DNA from: an uncultured Pseudomonadota bacterium | GTDB lineage: Bacteria; Pseudomonadota; Gammaproteobacteria; Burkholderiales; Methylophilaceae | NCBI GenBank assembly: GCA_903854305.1 | Contig: CAINWC010000388.1 | Coordinates: 1 to 13,438 of the forward strand | Reading direction: 5' to 3' | Length of the DNA stretch: 13,438 bases | Part shown: positions 1 to 7,723 of the stretch, one piece after another | Layout of the letters: each line of letters opens with the position of its first letter | How positions within the stretch are numbered: the first letter of the stretch is position 1 | The notes under the pieces: model-generated | Database searches by the model: none | The model's input: the letters and a program-made list of their open reading frames with translations, nothing else | Told to the model about the DNA's origin: nothing | Translations under genes and position numbers: made by a program

Positions 1-12
1 TCAAGGTAAAGT

Positions 13-1545
13 ATGGCGAAACAAGCACAACAATCAATGCAACAACCCAGTCAACTAGAGATGCAGCCAGTACTTAAGCTGCTTAATTCTGGCAAACTTG
101 CAGAGGCTGAGTCGGCCGCTAAAAAGCTGATTGTGCGTTACCCTAACACGTTCATCTTACATCACGTATTGGCGATTGCTCAAGACGGCTTATCTAAGTT
201 TAGTGACGCCGCTGAAAGCTACAAAAAAGCGCGGGCCATACAGCCAAGCACCCCTGACTTACAGTTTAATTTGGGTATCGCACTCACGAATATCGGAAAA
301 TTAGATGAAGCCGTGAGTAGTTACCACAAAGCAATCGCCTTGCAACCGCAGTTCTTTGAAGCATATGGCAATCTAGGCACGGTCTTGCAAAAACAAGGTA
401 GATTAGAAGAAGCCGTCAGCAGCTACCGTAAAGCACTCAGTATCAACGAAGACCCCAGAGGTCATTTCAATCTGGGCACTGCATTGCGCGACGAAGGTAA
501 ACTAGACGAAGCAATCACGCATTTCAAACATGCGATTGCAATGCTCCCCAATTACGCAGATGCACATAATTACTTAGGGGAATGTTTACGTGACCAAGGC
601 AATATGGAAGAGGCCATTAAAAGCTATTTAGATACGCTCAAACTAAACCCTAGCCACGCTGGTGCTAATTACAATATGGGTGAATTTTTATACCTCGCAA
701 AACGCTTTGATGAAGCCGTCACTTATTTTGAACAATCGCAGTTGGATGACTGGCAAGAACGTAGCCTTTATTGCTTATACAAAGCAGAACGCTTTGATGA
801 TTTTAAGACTAAGTTAGATGAAATTGTACGCACGCACAAAAAGCACAACGCTCCGTTTCTGGCAACTTTATCTACGCACTATGCCACTAATTTTGGGGTA
901 GAAGACCCGTATAACTTTTGCAAAAATGGCTTTGATTATGTTTACCAAAATAGCATTAAAGAATTAGCCGAACCGAATAGCGAGTTACTCACAGAATTAC
1001 TGAAAAACGTCAGCAATGCCGACATTCAAGAGCGTAAACAAGGCATGCTTTACAACGGCACGCAATCGGCAGGCAACTTATTCAAGCGCCCTGAGCCCGC
1101 TTTCAGAAAGCTCGGTGAGCTGGTTAAGCAAGAATTTATCAATTATAAGAATCGCTTTGCAGGAGCAAGCTGCGAGCTAATTAAATCATTTCCCCATGAA
1201 CTTGAATTTACCAGTTCATGGTATGTAAAAATGCGGCGTGGCGGCTATGTAGACGGCCACATCCATGAAGTGGGCTGGATTAGTGGCGCGGTTTACCTTG
1301 TTTTACCAAAAGACAAAAAAGACCCGACAGAGGGTTGCTTTGAATACGGCCTGCATGGTGATAATTATCCACAAAAGCACAACAACTTCCCCGTTGGAAT
1401 TGCCACCCCTAGCGTAGGCGATATCGTACTATTCCCCTCGTCTTTATTTCACCGCACCATTCCATTTAATTCTAATGAAGAGCGCATCTGCATTGCCTTT
1501 GACTTGAAACCAGAAGGCGATATTTTTATCAGGTCGAATTATTAA
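13..1545 (+). CDS. TPR-repeat protein with C-terminal 2OG-Fe(II) oxygenase-like domain
   Basis: A 510-residue soluble protein. Residues about 15-250 form roughly seven tetratricopeptide repeats, seen as recurring NLGxxLxxxGxLxEAxxxYxKAxxxxP patterns. Residues about 395-505 resemble the 2OG-Fe(II) oxygenase family with a putative double-stranded beta-helix (PF13759 type). The visible landmarks are a His-x-His pair at H416/H418, followed by SGAVYLVLP, then H480 in the segment SSLFHRTIPF and R491 in ERICIAFD. These match the expected metal ligands and the 2-oxoglutarate-binding arginine. The likely role is hydroxylation of an unknown substrate, with the TPRs acting as a docking surface; this is inference. 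The start is ATG, with an AAGG ribosome site about 6 bases upstream. No signal peptide is visible. The gene appears to stand alone, and 229 bp separate it from the next gene. Confidence is high for the domains and low for the substrate. Confidence 0.85.
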   Translation: MAKQAQQSMQQPSQLEMQPVLKLLNSGKLAEAESAAKKLIVRYPNTFILHHVLAIAQDGLSKFSDAAESYKKARAIQPSTPDLQFNLGIALTNIGKLDEAVSSYHKAIALQPQFFEAYGNLGTVLQKQGRLEEAVSSYRKALSINEDPRGHFNLGTALRDEGKLDEAITHFKHAIAMLPNYADAHNYLGECLRDQGNMEEAIKSYLDTLKLNPSHAGANYNMGEFLYLAKRFDEAVTYFEQSQLDDWQERSLYCLYKAERFDDFKTKLDEIVRTHKKHNAPFLATLSTHYATNFGVEDPYNFCKNGFDYVYQNSIKELAEPNSELLTELLKNVSNADIQERKQGMLYNGTQSAGNLFKRPEPAFRKLGELVKQEFINYKNRFAGASCELIKSFPHELEFTSSWYVKMRRGGYVDGHIHEVGWISGAVYLVLPKDKKDPTEGCFEYGLHGDNYPQKHNNFPVGIATPSVGDIVLFPSSLFHRTIPFNSNEERICIAFDLKPEGDIFIRSNY

Positions 1546-1692
1546 CGCCTCGTCGCTGAAGACTTCCCAAGCAATTGATTTTGGTTGGTACTTGTTATTT
1601 TTCAACGGTTTCCAACGGTATTTAAATATTGCCCAAGGTCAACTGCCAACTAAAATTCACATCGTTATGCAAGATAGTTATATTTATATGCC

Positions 1693-1729
1693 AATTTGAT
1701 ATTTTCACTTATTTAATTAATTTGATATT
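1693..1729. repeat. 11-bp direct repeat pair upstream of the fadL-like gene
   Basis: The sequence AATTTGATATT occurs at 1693-1703 and again at 1719-1729, a 26-bp period, in the AT-rich stretch before the outer-membrane protein gene. It could be an operator or part of a promoter (TTGATA resembles a -35 element), but I found no well-placed -10 match. AT-rich sequence makes chance repetition plausible. Confidence 0.3.
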
Positions 1730-1774
1730 GTTCCGCATATCAATCGGGCAGTCGCCTAATAATAAGGAATATAA

Positions 1775-3024
1775 ATGAAGCACAAATATAAGCTACTACC
1801 GCTACTTGTACTCTTAGCCGCAACAGAGGCATCTGCAACCGATGGCTATTTTGCTCACGGCTACGGCGTAAAATCCCAAGGGATGGGCGGCGTAGGCATT
1901 GCATTGCCGCAAGACGCCTTGGCCGCAGCAACCAATCCAGCTGGCTTAGGCTTAGTTGGCGACCGCATAGACATCGGCGCTACATGGTTTCGCCCGATTC
2001 GTGAAACTGAGATTTCAGGTAATCCAGGGCCTGGAGTTAATGGCACCTACGATGCTAACGCAACCAAAAATTTCATCATTCCTGAGTTTGGCTACAACCG
2101 TCAGATTAATCCAGATGTGACACTAGGCGTTAGTGTTTATGGTAATGGCGGCATGAATACTGACTACACCAAAGCGGTTCCCTTGCTTGGTTCTAGTAAA
2201 GCTGGAATTGACCTAATTCAACTATTCGTTGCGCCAACCGTCACTTGGAAACTCACACCCACCAATACTATCGGCGTATCTCTTAACTTGGCCTACCAAC
2301 GTTTTGAAGCAAAAGGATTGGAGAACTTTGCTGCTCCAAACCCTTATTCAAGTGCTGGTGACAATGTTACCAATAAAGGCCATGACAACTCTTACGGTGC
2401 TGGCTTACATATCGGCTGGATTGGGCAATTGAATGACACGGTCACACTAGGAGCCACCTACCAAAGTCGCACCTATATGAGCAAGTTTGATAAGTACAAA
2501 GGCTTGTTTGCTGAAAGTGGTGACTTTGACATTCCTGCGGCTTATGGCGTAGGAATTGCGGTTAAAGCAACGCCTCAATTAACGCTGGCAGCCGATGTAC
2601 AGCGTATTAATTATAGCGATGTAGCTTCGGTTGGCAACTTATCTTTGTCTAATCTAGGCAATGGATTAGGTTCGAACAATGGCGCCGGCTTTGGCTGGCG
2701 CGATGTTACCGCAGTTAAGCTTGGGGCAAGTTATGCTTGGAATGAAAACTTAACCTTAAGGGCAGGTTACAACCACTCAACACAACCTATACGTAGCGGC
2801 GAAACCCTGTTAACATCCTAGCGCCTGGTGTCGTACAAGACCATCTCACTCTAGGCACTACTTGGGTATTACCAAATAAAAACGAGTTATCATTATCGTA
2901 TGTGCACGCCTTTGAGAATAATGTAAATGGCAGTGGGTCAATACCGTCTGGATTTGGCGGTGGCGAGGCCAACCTAAAAATGTATCAAGATTCACTTGGT
3001 ATCGCCTACGGTTGGAAACTTTAG
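1775..3024 (+). pseudogene. FadL/OmpP1/TodX-family outer-membrane channel, frameshifted near its 3' end
   Basis: The start is ATG with AAGGA at 1764-1768. A Sec signal peptide of about 21 residues ends at ASA before TDGYF, typical of secreted beta-barrels. The early segment with GMGGVGIA and NPAGL is characteristic of the FadL/OmpP1 family, whose members carry hydrophobic compounds such as long-chain fatty acids or aromatics across the outer membrane. The reading frame stops at TAG 2819-2821 after 348 residues. The adjacent frame continues without a stop from 2812 to TAG 3022-3024, reading NILAPGVVQDHLTLG and ending in GIAYGWKL, the expected C-terminal strands. At 2807-2814 the sequence is CTG-TT-AAC where the family normally has Leu-Phe-Asn, so one base is missing at about 2810-2811. 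Restoring it gives about 416 residues, a normal family length. Without the last strands the barrel should not assemble. It is either a recent mutation or a sequencing error. Confidence 0.85.
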
Positions 3025-3043
3025 TTTAAAATACAGCCTTAGT

Positions 3044-3078
3044 AAAAGGGTCGCGTACATGGTGTACGCGACCCTTTT
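3044..3078. terminator. Perfect 16-bp hairpin terminator
   Basis: The left arm AAAAGGGTCGCGTACA (3044-3059) and right arm TGTACGCGACCCTTTT (3063-3078) are exact reverse complements around a TGG loop. The GC-rich core flanked by A and T tracts fits an intrinsic terminator. It sits 19 bp after the end of the outer-membrane channel reading frame. The flanking A-tract could also allow function on the other strand. Confidence 0.88.
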
Positions 3079-3101
3079 AAATCAACTCTGAATACACAAC
3101 T

Positions 3102-3536
3102 ATGTTAATCGACTGGAACAACTTCACACCTTGGACGGCACTTGCTGGCGGCGCACTTATTGGTGTCGCCTCTGCGCTGTTTGTACTGTTCAATGGCCGC
3201 ATTGCAGGCATCTGCGGTATAGTCGGCGGCTTATTTAGACCCCAAAAAGATGATGTTTACTGGAGACTCGCATTCATTGCCGGCTTAATTGTGGCGCCAT
3301 TAGTCTGGCAACTATTTGGCACACTCCCTACTATAGAGATTCATGCAAGTTACAGCGTGCTTGCGATCACAGGTTTGGTTGTTGGCATTAGCACACGGTA
3401 TGGCTCTGGCTGCACCAGCGGTCATGGCGTATGTGGTATCTCACGCTTATCGCCACGCTCTTTTATTGCCACGTTAGCATTCATGTTCGCGGGCTTTTTA
3501 ACGGTGTATATCGTGCGCCATGTACTTGGAGCATAA
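3102..3536 (+). CDS. YeeE/YedE-family membrane protein (first half-transporter)
   Basis: A 144-residue, very hydrophobic protein with about four membrane helices. It shows the family signature GSGCTSGHGVCGISRLSPRS at residues 101-120, plus C38 in GRIAGICGI. Full-length YeeE/YedE (TsuA) proteins import thiosulfate, using conserved membrane cysteines. This protein is about half that length and pairs with the following gene, as in the PmpA/PmpB-type arrangement. C38, C104 and C111 are candidate sulfur-contact residues. A role in moving thiosulfate or another sulfur species is inferred from the family. The ribosome site is weak and the ATG lies 23 bp after the upstream terminator, so the promoter must overlap that region or transcription reads through. 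The usual neighbours of such pairs (ArsR-type regulator, persulfide dioxygenase, rhodanese) are not in this window. Confidence 0.85.
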   Translation: MLIDWNNFTPWTALAGGALIGVASALFVLFNGRIAGICGIVGGLFRPQKDDVYWRLAFIAGLIVAPLVWQLFGTLPTIEIHASYSVLAITGLVVGISTRYGSGCTSGHGVCGISRLSPRSFIATLAFMFAGFLTVYIVRHVLGA

Positions 3537-3992
3537 ATGATGAGTAAACATCTCAGCAACATCAGTGTGGTGCTATTTGCATTACTTTCGGGCATCATAT
3601 TCGGACTAGGTCTTATACTTGCAGGCATGGCTAATCCAGCCAAAGTCCTAGCTTTTCTTGATCTAACAGGCTTATGGGACCCATCTCTAGCACTAGTGAT
3701 GGGCGGTGCAATTTGCATCGGGCTGGTCGCTTTCACGCTGGCAAAAAAACGTACCTCCAGCTTTTTGGGGTTAAAGATGCACTTACCAACCTCTAGGATT
3801 ATTGATAAACGCTTAGTGCTTGGCGGCCTAGTATTCGGTATTGGATGGGGCTTGTCTGGCATTTGCCCAGCGCCTGCGTTTGTTTTACTTGGAACTGGCA
3901 GTATCAAAGGCATTGTATTTGTCATATTCATGCTGATAGGCATGGAGGTTTTTGAACGCATTGAAAGTTACCAAAAACAGCTTAAAAAATAA
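3537..3992 (+). CDS. DUF6691/YeeE-YedE-family membrane protein (second half-transporter)
   Basis: A 151-residue membrane protein with about four helices. It contains LILAGMANPAKVLAFLD near residues 27-42 and GWGLSGICPAPA near residues 103-114, both typical of the second half of split YeeE/YedE transporters. C60 and C110 lie in membrane segments. The ATG directly follows the TAA of the preceding gene with no gap, so the two are translationally coupled and probably form a heteromeric sulfur-compound transporter. A second in-frame ATG follows immediately, so the start could be one codon later. The short charged tail (about ESYQKQLKK) should be cytoplasmic. The family call is confident; the substrate is inferred. 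Confidence 0.85.
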   Translation: MMSKHLSNISVVLFALLSGIIFGLGLILAGMANPAKVLAFLDLTGLWDPSLALVMGGAICIGLVAFTLAKKRTSSFLGLKMHLPTSRIIDKRLVLGGLVFGIGWGLSGICPAPAFVLLGTGSIKGIVFVIFMLIGMEVFERIESYQKQLKK

Positions 3993-4416
3993 AACTAACA
4001 AAATATTACTCCTTCGCATCAACAGTGCAGTCATAAGTAGCACTTAACCATCAACTAGAGTCAAAAGATTGTCTTGCAGGGATAGGACACAATTCAAGTT
4101 TTGACTTAATAGTGCAGCAAGTGACTTTAATCAGTACAAGCTTAATTTCTCACTACTCAAAGCTGGCACAAGCGCATATCCCTCACGCAAGACAACACAT
4201 TAACGTGCACCTCGTAAAGGTTGCATGAATCATCATTGCGACTCATACAACATCATTATGAACGCAAGTTTTGTCGCTAAGATTAAGACCAGAACATCGA
4301 CAATAAGAAAGAAAACATAGTAAACTTACTAGAGAATAGATGATCAACTCAATACCAAACAGACTCTGCAGATTAGCAACGCCATAGAACCAACAACGGG
4401 ACGTGTTATTAAAGTC
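3993..4416. other. 424-bp intergenic region before the redox operon
   Basis: No convincing protein gene or hairpin terminator was found here. TTGACT at 4101-4106 could be a -35 element, but the best downstream -10 candidates (near 4124-4131) are poor. A 31-codon ORF (4225-4320) begins 4 bases after AAAGG. In the frame of the next gene the region is open only from 4333, with no ATG. The length suggests the operon promoter, and possibly a long leader, lies here. Confidence 0.5.
4225..4320 (+). CDS. Possible 31-residue small ORF in the operon leader
   Basis: ATG at 4225, preceded by AAAGG at 4216-4220, opens a 31-codon frame ending in TAG at 4318-4320. The predicted peptide begins MNHHCDSYN and ends with a basic, Thr/Lys/Arg-rich tail. 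The spacing to the ribosome site is short (4 bases), and no family is recognised. It could be a leader peptide or chance; I favour chance unless conservation is shown. Confidence 0.15.
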   Translation: MNHHCDSYNIIMNASFVAKIKTRTSTIRKKT

Positions 4417-6876
4417 GTGAAGCCAGAACATTTCAATATTATTATTATCGGCGCTGGTCCCAGTGGATTATCAGCTGCCGTACGCGCCTCCGAGCAAAAC
4501 GTTTCCTATTTGTTACTAGAGGCCGAGCAAGCGCCAGCAAGCACTATCCGCAATTACCTTCGTGGCAAGTTAGTGATGGCAGAACCGCGTGGATTACCAT
4601 TGCGGAGCCCTCTCCCATTTACTGCGGCGTTGCGCGAAACCGTACTTGAAACTTGGGAAAAAACAATTGCCGACCACAACATCAATGTGCGTTATGGGGC
4701 TAAAGTTCTAGATTTGCACCGCGCTACAAAGTGGCTTGAGATTGAGCTGACGGACGGCACAAAACTCACCGCAGATCACGTAGTATTGGCGATTGGTGTG
4801 CAAGGAAACTTGCGTAAGCTTGAAATTCCAGGTGGCGACTTACCACAAGTCCAATATCAGTTAGATGACCCACAAGCTTATCAGGACGAAACTATTGTTG
4901 TCATCGGTGGTGGTGATAGCGGCGTAGAAAATGCGTTAGCACTGACTGGGCGCAACCAAGTCATTATCCTCAATCGTGCAGAGGATTTCAGCAACTGTAA
5001 GGATAGCAATCTCAATCAATTAACCGACGCTCGAAAAAGAGGTGCGCTAGACTGGTTGCTAGAAACAAAGCCGCAAGCCATTGAGACGAATGCTAGAGGC
5101 GAATTCCCGATTACCATTTTTGCAAATACGTCAAACGGTGTTGAGCGCATTCCCTGCCACCGTGTAATTGCGCGGCTTGGCGCTCTGCCTTCACGGCCAT
5201 TGCTAGAAAGTTTTGGCGTCGGCTTCCCAACACCAGACCTTGCAGCACTTCCGCTACTCTCAACGCATTATGAATCGAACGTGCCTGGCCTTTACATCAT
5301 CGGTGCGCTAGCGGGATATCCACTGATTAAACAGGGAATCAATCAGGGCTATGAGGTCATTGAATACATTCTAGGCAACCCTGTTGAGCCTGCAGATACT
5401 GCTTTGCTTCGTGAAAAATTCGCCAACTTCTGTAATGACAGGGGTGTCGATGATGTGTTGGAAAAAATTCGCAAAAGCGTACCGTTGCTGGCAATGCTGA
5501 ATACCCTGCAGTTGCGCGAACTGGTACTGGAAAGCAATATATTGCTGCCAGAATCAGGTGACATCATTTTCAAACGAAATGATTACAGCACAACTTTCTT
5601 CTTTATTGTTGAAGGTGAGCTGGATGTTTTAATTGACGAGGATAACGTACCAGACGCCACGCTAAAAGCGGGGGAATTTTTTGGCGAAATGGCGCTGATT
5701 TCAGGCCGCCGCAGAACAGGTACAGTGCGAGCGCGGACTAGCTGCGTATTGATAGAAACACCGCGCCGCGTGATGCAAAAACTGATTGGATCGGTGCAAT
5801 CTATGCGCCGTATGCTCGACGAAGTGGCCATCAAAACGGCTGTACATATTGGCATCGGGCTCTCACTCAGCGAAAAGGATCTCAATGATCTCGCAACGAA
5901 TGCTACGCTCAAAAACTACGCTGCTGGCGAAGAGCTATTTCACGAAGGTGATGAGGCTGATGGACTTTATCTGATTCAGCGCGGCTCGGTAACGGTATCA
6001 CGCATGATAGGCGGTCGTGAGGTCGTACTATTTTATGTGGCGGCAGGTCACTACGTAGGAGAAATGTCGCTGGTTTCAGGTGAGCCTCGTTATGGTACAG
6101 TCCGCGCGGCGATAGAAACACAGGCGGTATTGATTGAAGCCGGCCGCATGCGCGACATCATTGCCCGTAATCCAGAAATTCGCAGTGTTCTTGATGCTCG
6201 CTACATGCAGCACTTGCAAGAACAGGAAAAGCGCCAGCAGATGGAGACCATGCAGGATAGCAGCGGCTCTTTGAATCAGCAGACCACTCCCTCAAATCTG
6301 ATTTCCTTTCTGATTCAGCAAGGCGTGGGCGAAGCCACCGATGTATTGTTAATAGACGAGTCGCTCTGCATACGCTGCAATCATTGTGAGCAAGCCTGTG
6401 CAGATACGCATGGTGGCGCAACAAGGCTGGATAGAGATACTGGTCCGATTTTTGCTAACATTCGCGTGCCGACTTCTTGTCGCCATTGTGAACATCCGCA
6501 TTGCATGAAAGACTGCCCACCAGATGCCATCCACCGTGCGCCACATGGCGAGGTTTACATTGATGACAGCTGTATTGGCTGCGGCAATTGTCAGGTAAAT
6601 TGTCCATATGATGTGATTCAGATGGCGGTCGTGCATGACCAACCAGAGCGCAGCTTATGGCAAATGATGCTGGGCATTCAGCCGAAGTCTTCGCCCAATA
6701 TAGATGGTCCAAAGGTAGCGGTTAAATGTGATATGTGCAAAGACATCGCCGACGGTCCTGTATGTGTGCGCGCCTGCCCCGTGGGCGCAGCCTTACGCGT
6801 GAACCCGGAAGCTCTGCTTAGCTATGCGAGTGACGCGTCTGGTGAAGCTGCTTTACTAGGTTCTGACGAAGTTTAA
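4417..6876 (+). CDS. FAD/NAD(P) oxidoreductase fused to two cyclic-nucleotide-binding domains and a four-cluster ferredoxin module
   Basis: An 819-residue cytoplasmic fusion. Residues 1-320 form a thioredoxin-reductase-like fold: FAD-binding IIGAGPSGLSAA at about 10-21 and NAD(P)-binding GGGDSG at 164-169. No CxxC redox pair is present, so it is not a true thioredoxin reductase. Residues about 358-470 and 475-595 are two CRP-like cyclic-nucleotide-binding domains; each keeps the phosphate-cassette Glu and Arg (E424/R433; E549/R558). Residues 651-787 carry sixteen cysteines in four groups (651-654-657-661; 688-691-696-700; 719-722-725-729; 771-774-783-787), as in DmsB/NrfC-type electron carriers with four [4Fe-4S] clusters. 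The start is GTG: no in-frame ATG exists upstream before a stop at 4330-4332, and the flavin fold begins directly after it. The ribosome site is weak. It heads an operon with the next two genes (13 bp and 3 bp spacing). Likely role: ligand-controlled transfer between NAD(P)H and the membrane partner. Confidence 0.9.
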   Translation: MKPEHFNIIIIGAGPSGLSAAVRASEQNVSYLLLEAEQAPASTIRNYLRGKLVMAEPRGLPLRSPLPFTAALRETVLETWEKTIADHNINVRYGAKVLDLHRATKWLEIELTDGTKLTADHVVLAIGVQGNLRKLEIPGGDLPQVQYQLDDPQAYQDETIVVIGGGDSGVENALALTGRNQVIILNRAEDFSNCKDSNLNQLTDARKRGALDWLLETKPQAIETNARGEFPITIFANTSNGVERIPCHRVIARLGALPSRPLLESFGVGFPTPDLAALPLLSTHYESNVPGLYIIGALAGYPLIKQGINQGYEVIEYILGNPVEPADTALLREKFANFCNDRGVDDVLEKIRKSVPLLAMLNTLQLRELVLESNILLPESGDIIFKRNDYSTTFFFIVEGELDVLIDEDNVPDATLKAGEFFGEMALISGRRRTGTVRARTSCVLIETPRRVMQKLIGSVQSMRRMLDEVAIKTAVHIGIGLSLSEKDLNDLATNATLKNYAAGEELFHEGDEADGLYLIQRGSVTVSRMIGGREVVLFYVAAGHYVGEMSLVSGEPRYGTVRAAIETQAVLIEAGRMRDIIARNPEIRSVLDARYMQHLQEQEKRQQMETMQDSSGSLNQQTTPSNLISFLIQQGVGEATDVLLIDESLCIRCNHCEQACADTHGGATRLDRDTGPIFANIRVPTSCRHCEHPHCMKDCPPDAIHRAPHGEVYIDDSCIGCGNCQVNCPYDVIQMAVVHDQPERSLWQMMLGIQPKSSPNIDGPKVAVKCDMCKDIADGPVCVRACPVGAALRVNPEALLSYASDASGEAALLGSDEV

Positions 6877-6889
6877 TGAGAGCATCCTG

Positions 6890-7720
6890 ATGCAGCGCAG
6901 CAATATTTTTGACTATAAACATTACTTCTACTTCAAAATTGCGGTCGTCGTAATTCTGCTCGCATTTGCGGCATACTTAATATTTGAGCCAACGGTTGGT
7001 CACTATGGTGGAAGCTGGCTAGGCTATGTTCTGGGTACACTATCCGCAATCATGGTGCTTTGGATGGCTTGGTACGGCGTACGCAAACGTCGCTATCGTG
7101 GCTCGGGTGCCACACAGGGATGGCTATCTGCGCACATCTATCTCGGCACAGCGCTTACCGTATTAGTTACCCTGCACAGTGGGTTTCACTTCGGTCTCAA
7201 CGTTCACACCCTTGCCTACGGTTTGCTATTAGTCGTGGTCATTAGCGGCTTTTTTGGTAACTACACCTACATGATCTACCCACGCCAGATGACAGAAAAC
7301 ATGGGCGAGGACAACTTGGATGGGTTATTGCTACGCATTGCCGAGGCCGACAAATTGGCGCGCCAAATTGCACTTATCATGCCAGATAACATTAACAACA
7401 CCGTAGCGCGTGCCTGTAGTGAAACTTCTATAGGTATCGGATTACTAGAGCAGCTCAGAGGATATCAGCCCAATTGCCCAACAGCGTTGGCCGTAGAGCA
7501 ACTGACTCTTATGGGCAATGACCTGTCCACAGAACAACGGAAACCATATCGAGAACTCTATTCCATCATGGTTCGGCGTCAATCGTTAGTAAAACGGGCA
7601 AGGCAAGACTTAATGTATCGGTCACGCTTAGGGTTCTGGCTGTACTTTCATGTTCCTTTCACCATCGCACTGCTGATGGCGATGATTGCGCACATCGTAG
7701 CCGTATTCTTTTATTGGTAA
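6890..7720 (+). CDS. Putative diheme b-type membrane electron-transfer protein
   Basis: A 276-residue protein with about five membrane helices (roughly 17-35, 43-63, 82-100, 106-129, 246-274) and a charged cytoplasmic loop at about 131-245. Histidines H82 and H96 lie in helix 3, and H254 and H268 in helix 5. Each pair is 14 residues apart, the spacing seen in helices that hold two stacked hemes b. With the positive-inside rule (RKRRYR after helix 2, VRRQSLVKRAR in the loop), H82/H254 fall near the cytoplasm and H96/H268 near the periplasm, a consistent pairing for two hemes. H100 and H106 are further candidates. I recognise no named family. It starts 13 bp after the flavo-Fe-S gene and ends 3 bp before the decaheme gene, which makes it the likely membrane link between them. 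Heme binding is inferred from spacing and context. Confidence 0.75.
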   Translation: MQRSNIFDYKHYFYFKIAVVVILLAFAAYLIFEPTVGHYGGSWLGYVLGTLSAIMVLWMAWYGVRKRRYRGSGATQGWLSAHIYLGTALTVLVTLHSGFHFGLNVHTLAYGLLLVVVISGFFGNYTYMIYPRQMTENMGEDNLDGLLLRIAEADKLARQIALIMPDNINNTVARACSETSIGIGLLEQLRGYQPNCPTALAVEQLTLMGNDLSTEQRKPYRELYSIMVRRQSLVKRARQDLMYRSRLGFWLYFHVPFTIALLMAMIAHIVAVFFYW

Positions 7721-7723
7721 GTC

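Noticed and set aside
1603..1621. Short CAACGGT direct repeat after the TPR gene
   Set aside because: Seven bases repeated once, with no symmetry or gene-linked placement to suggest function.
2801..2824. Programmed ribosomal frameshift in the FadL-like gene
   Set aside because: The switch site CTGTTAACATCC is not a slippery heptamer and no stimulatory structure is evident. A simple base deletion or read error explains it better.
4333..4360. FNR/CRP-type operator around GATGATCAACTCAA
   Set aside because: The half-sites do not have the TTGAT-N4-ATCAA spacing, and the match is no better than chance.
4243..4431. 62-codon minus-strand ORF overlapping the start of the flavo-Fe-S gene
   Set aside because: No ribosome site or recognisable family, and it overlaps the start of a secure gene. 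Probably chance.
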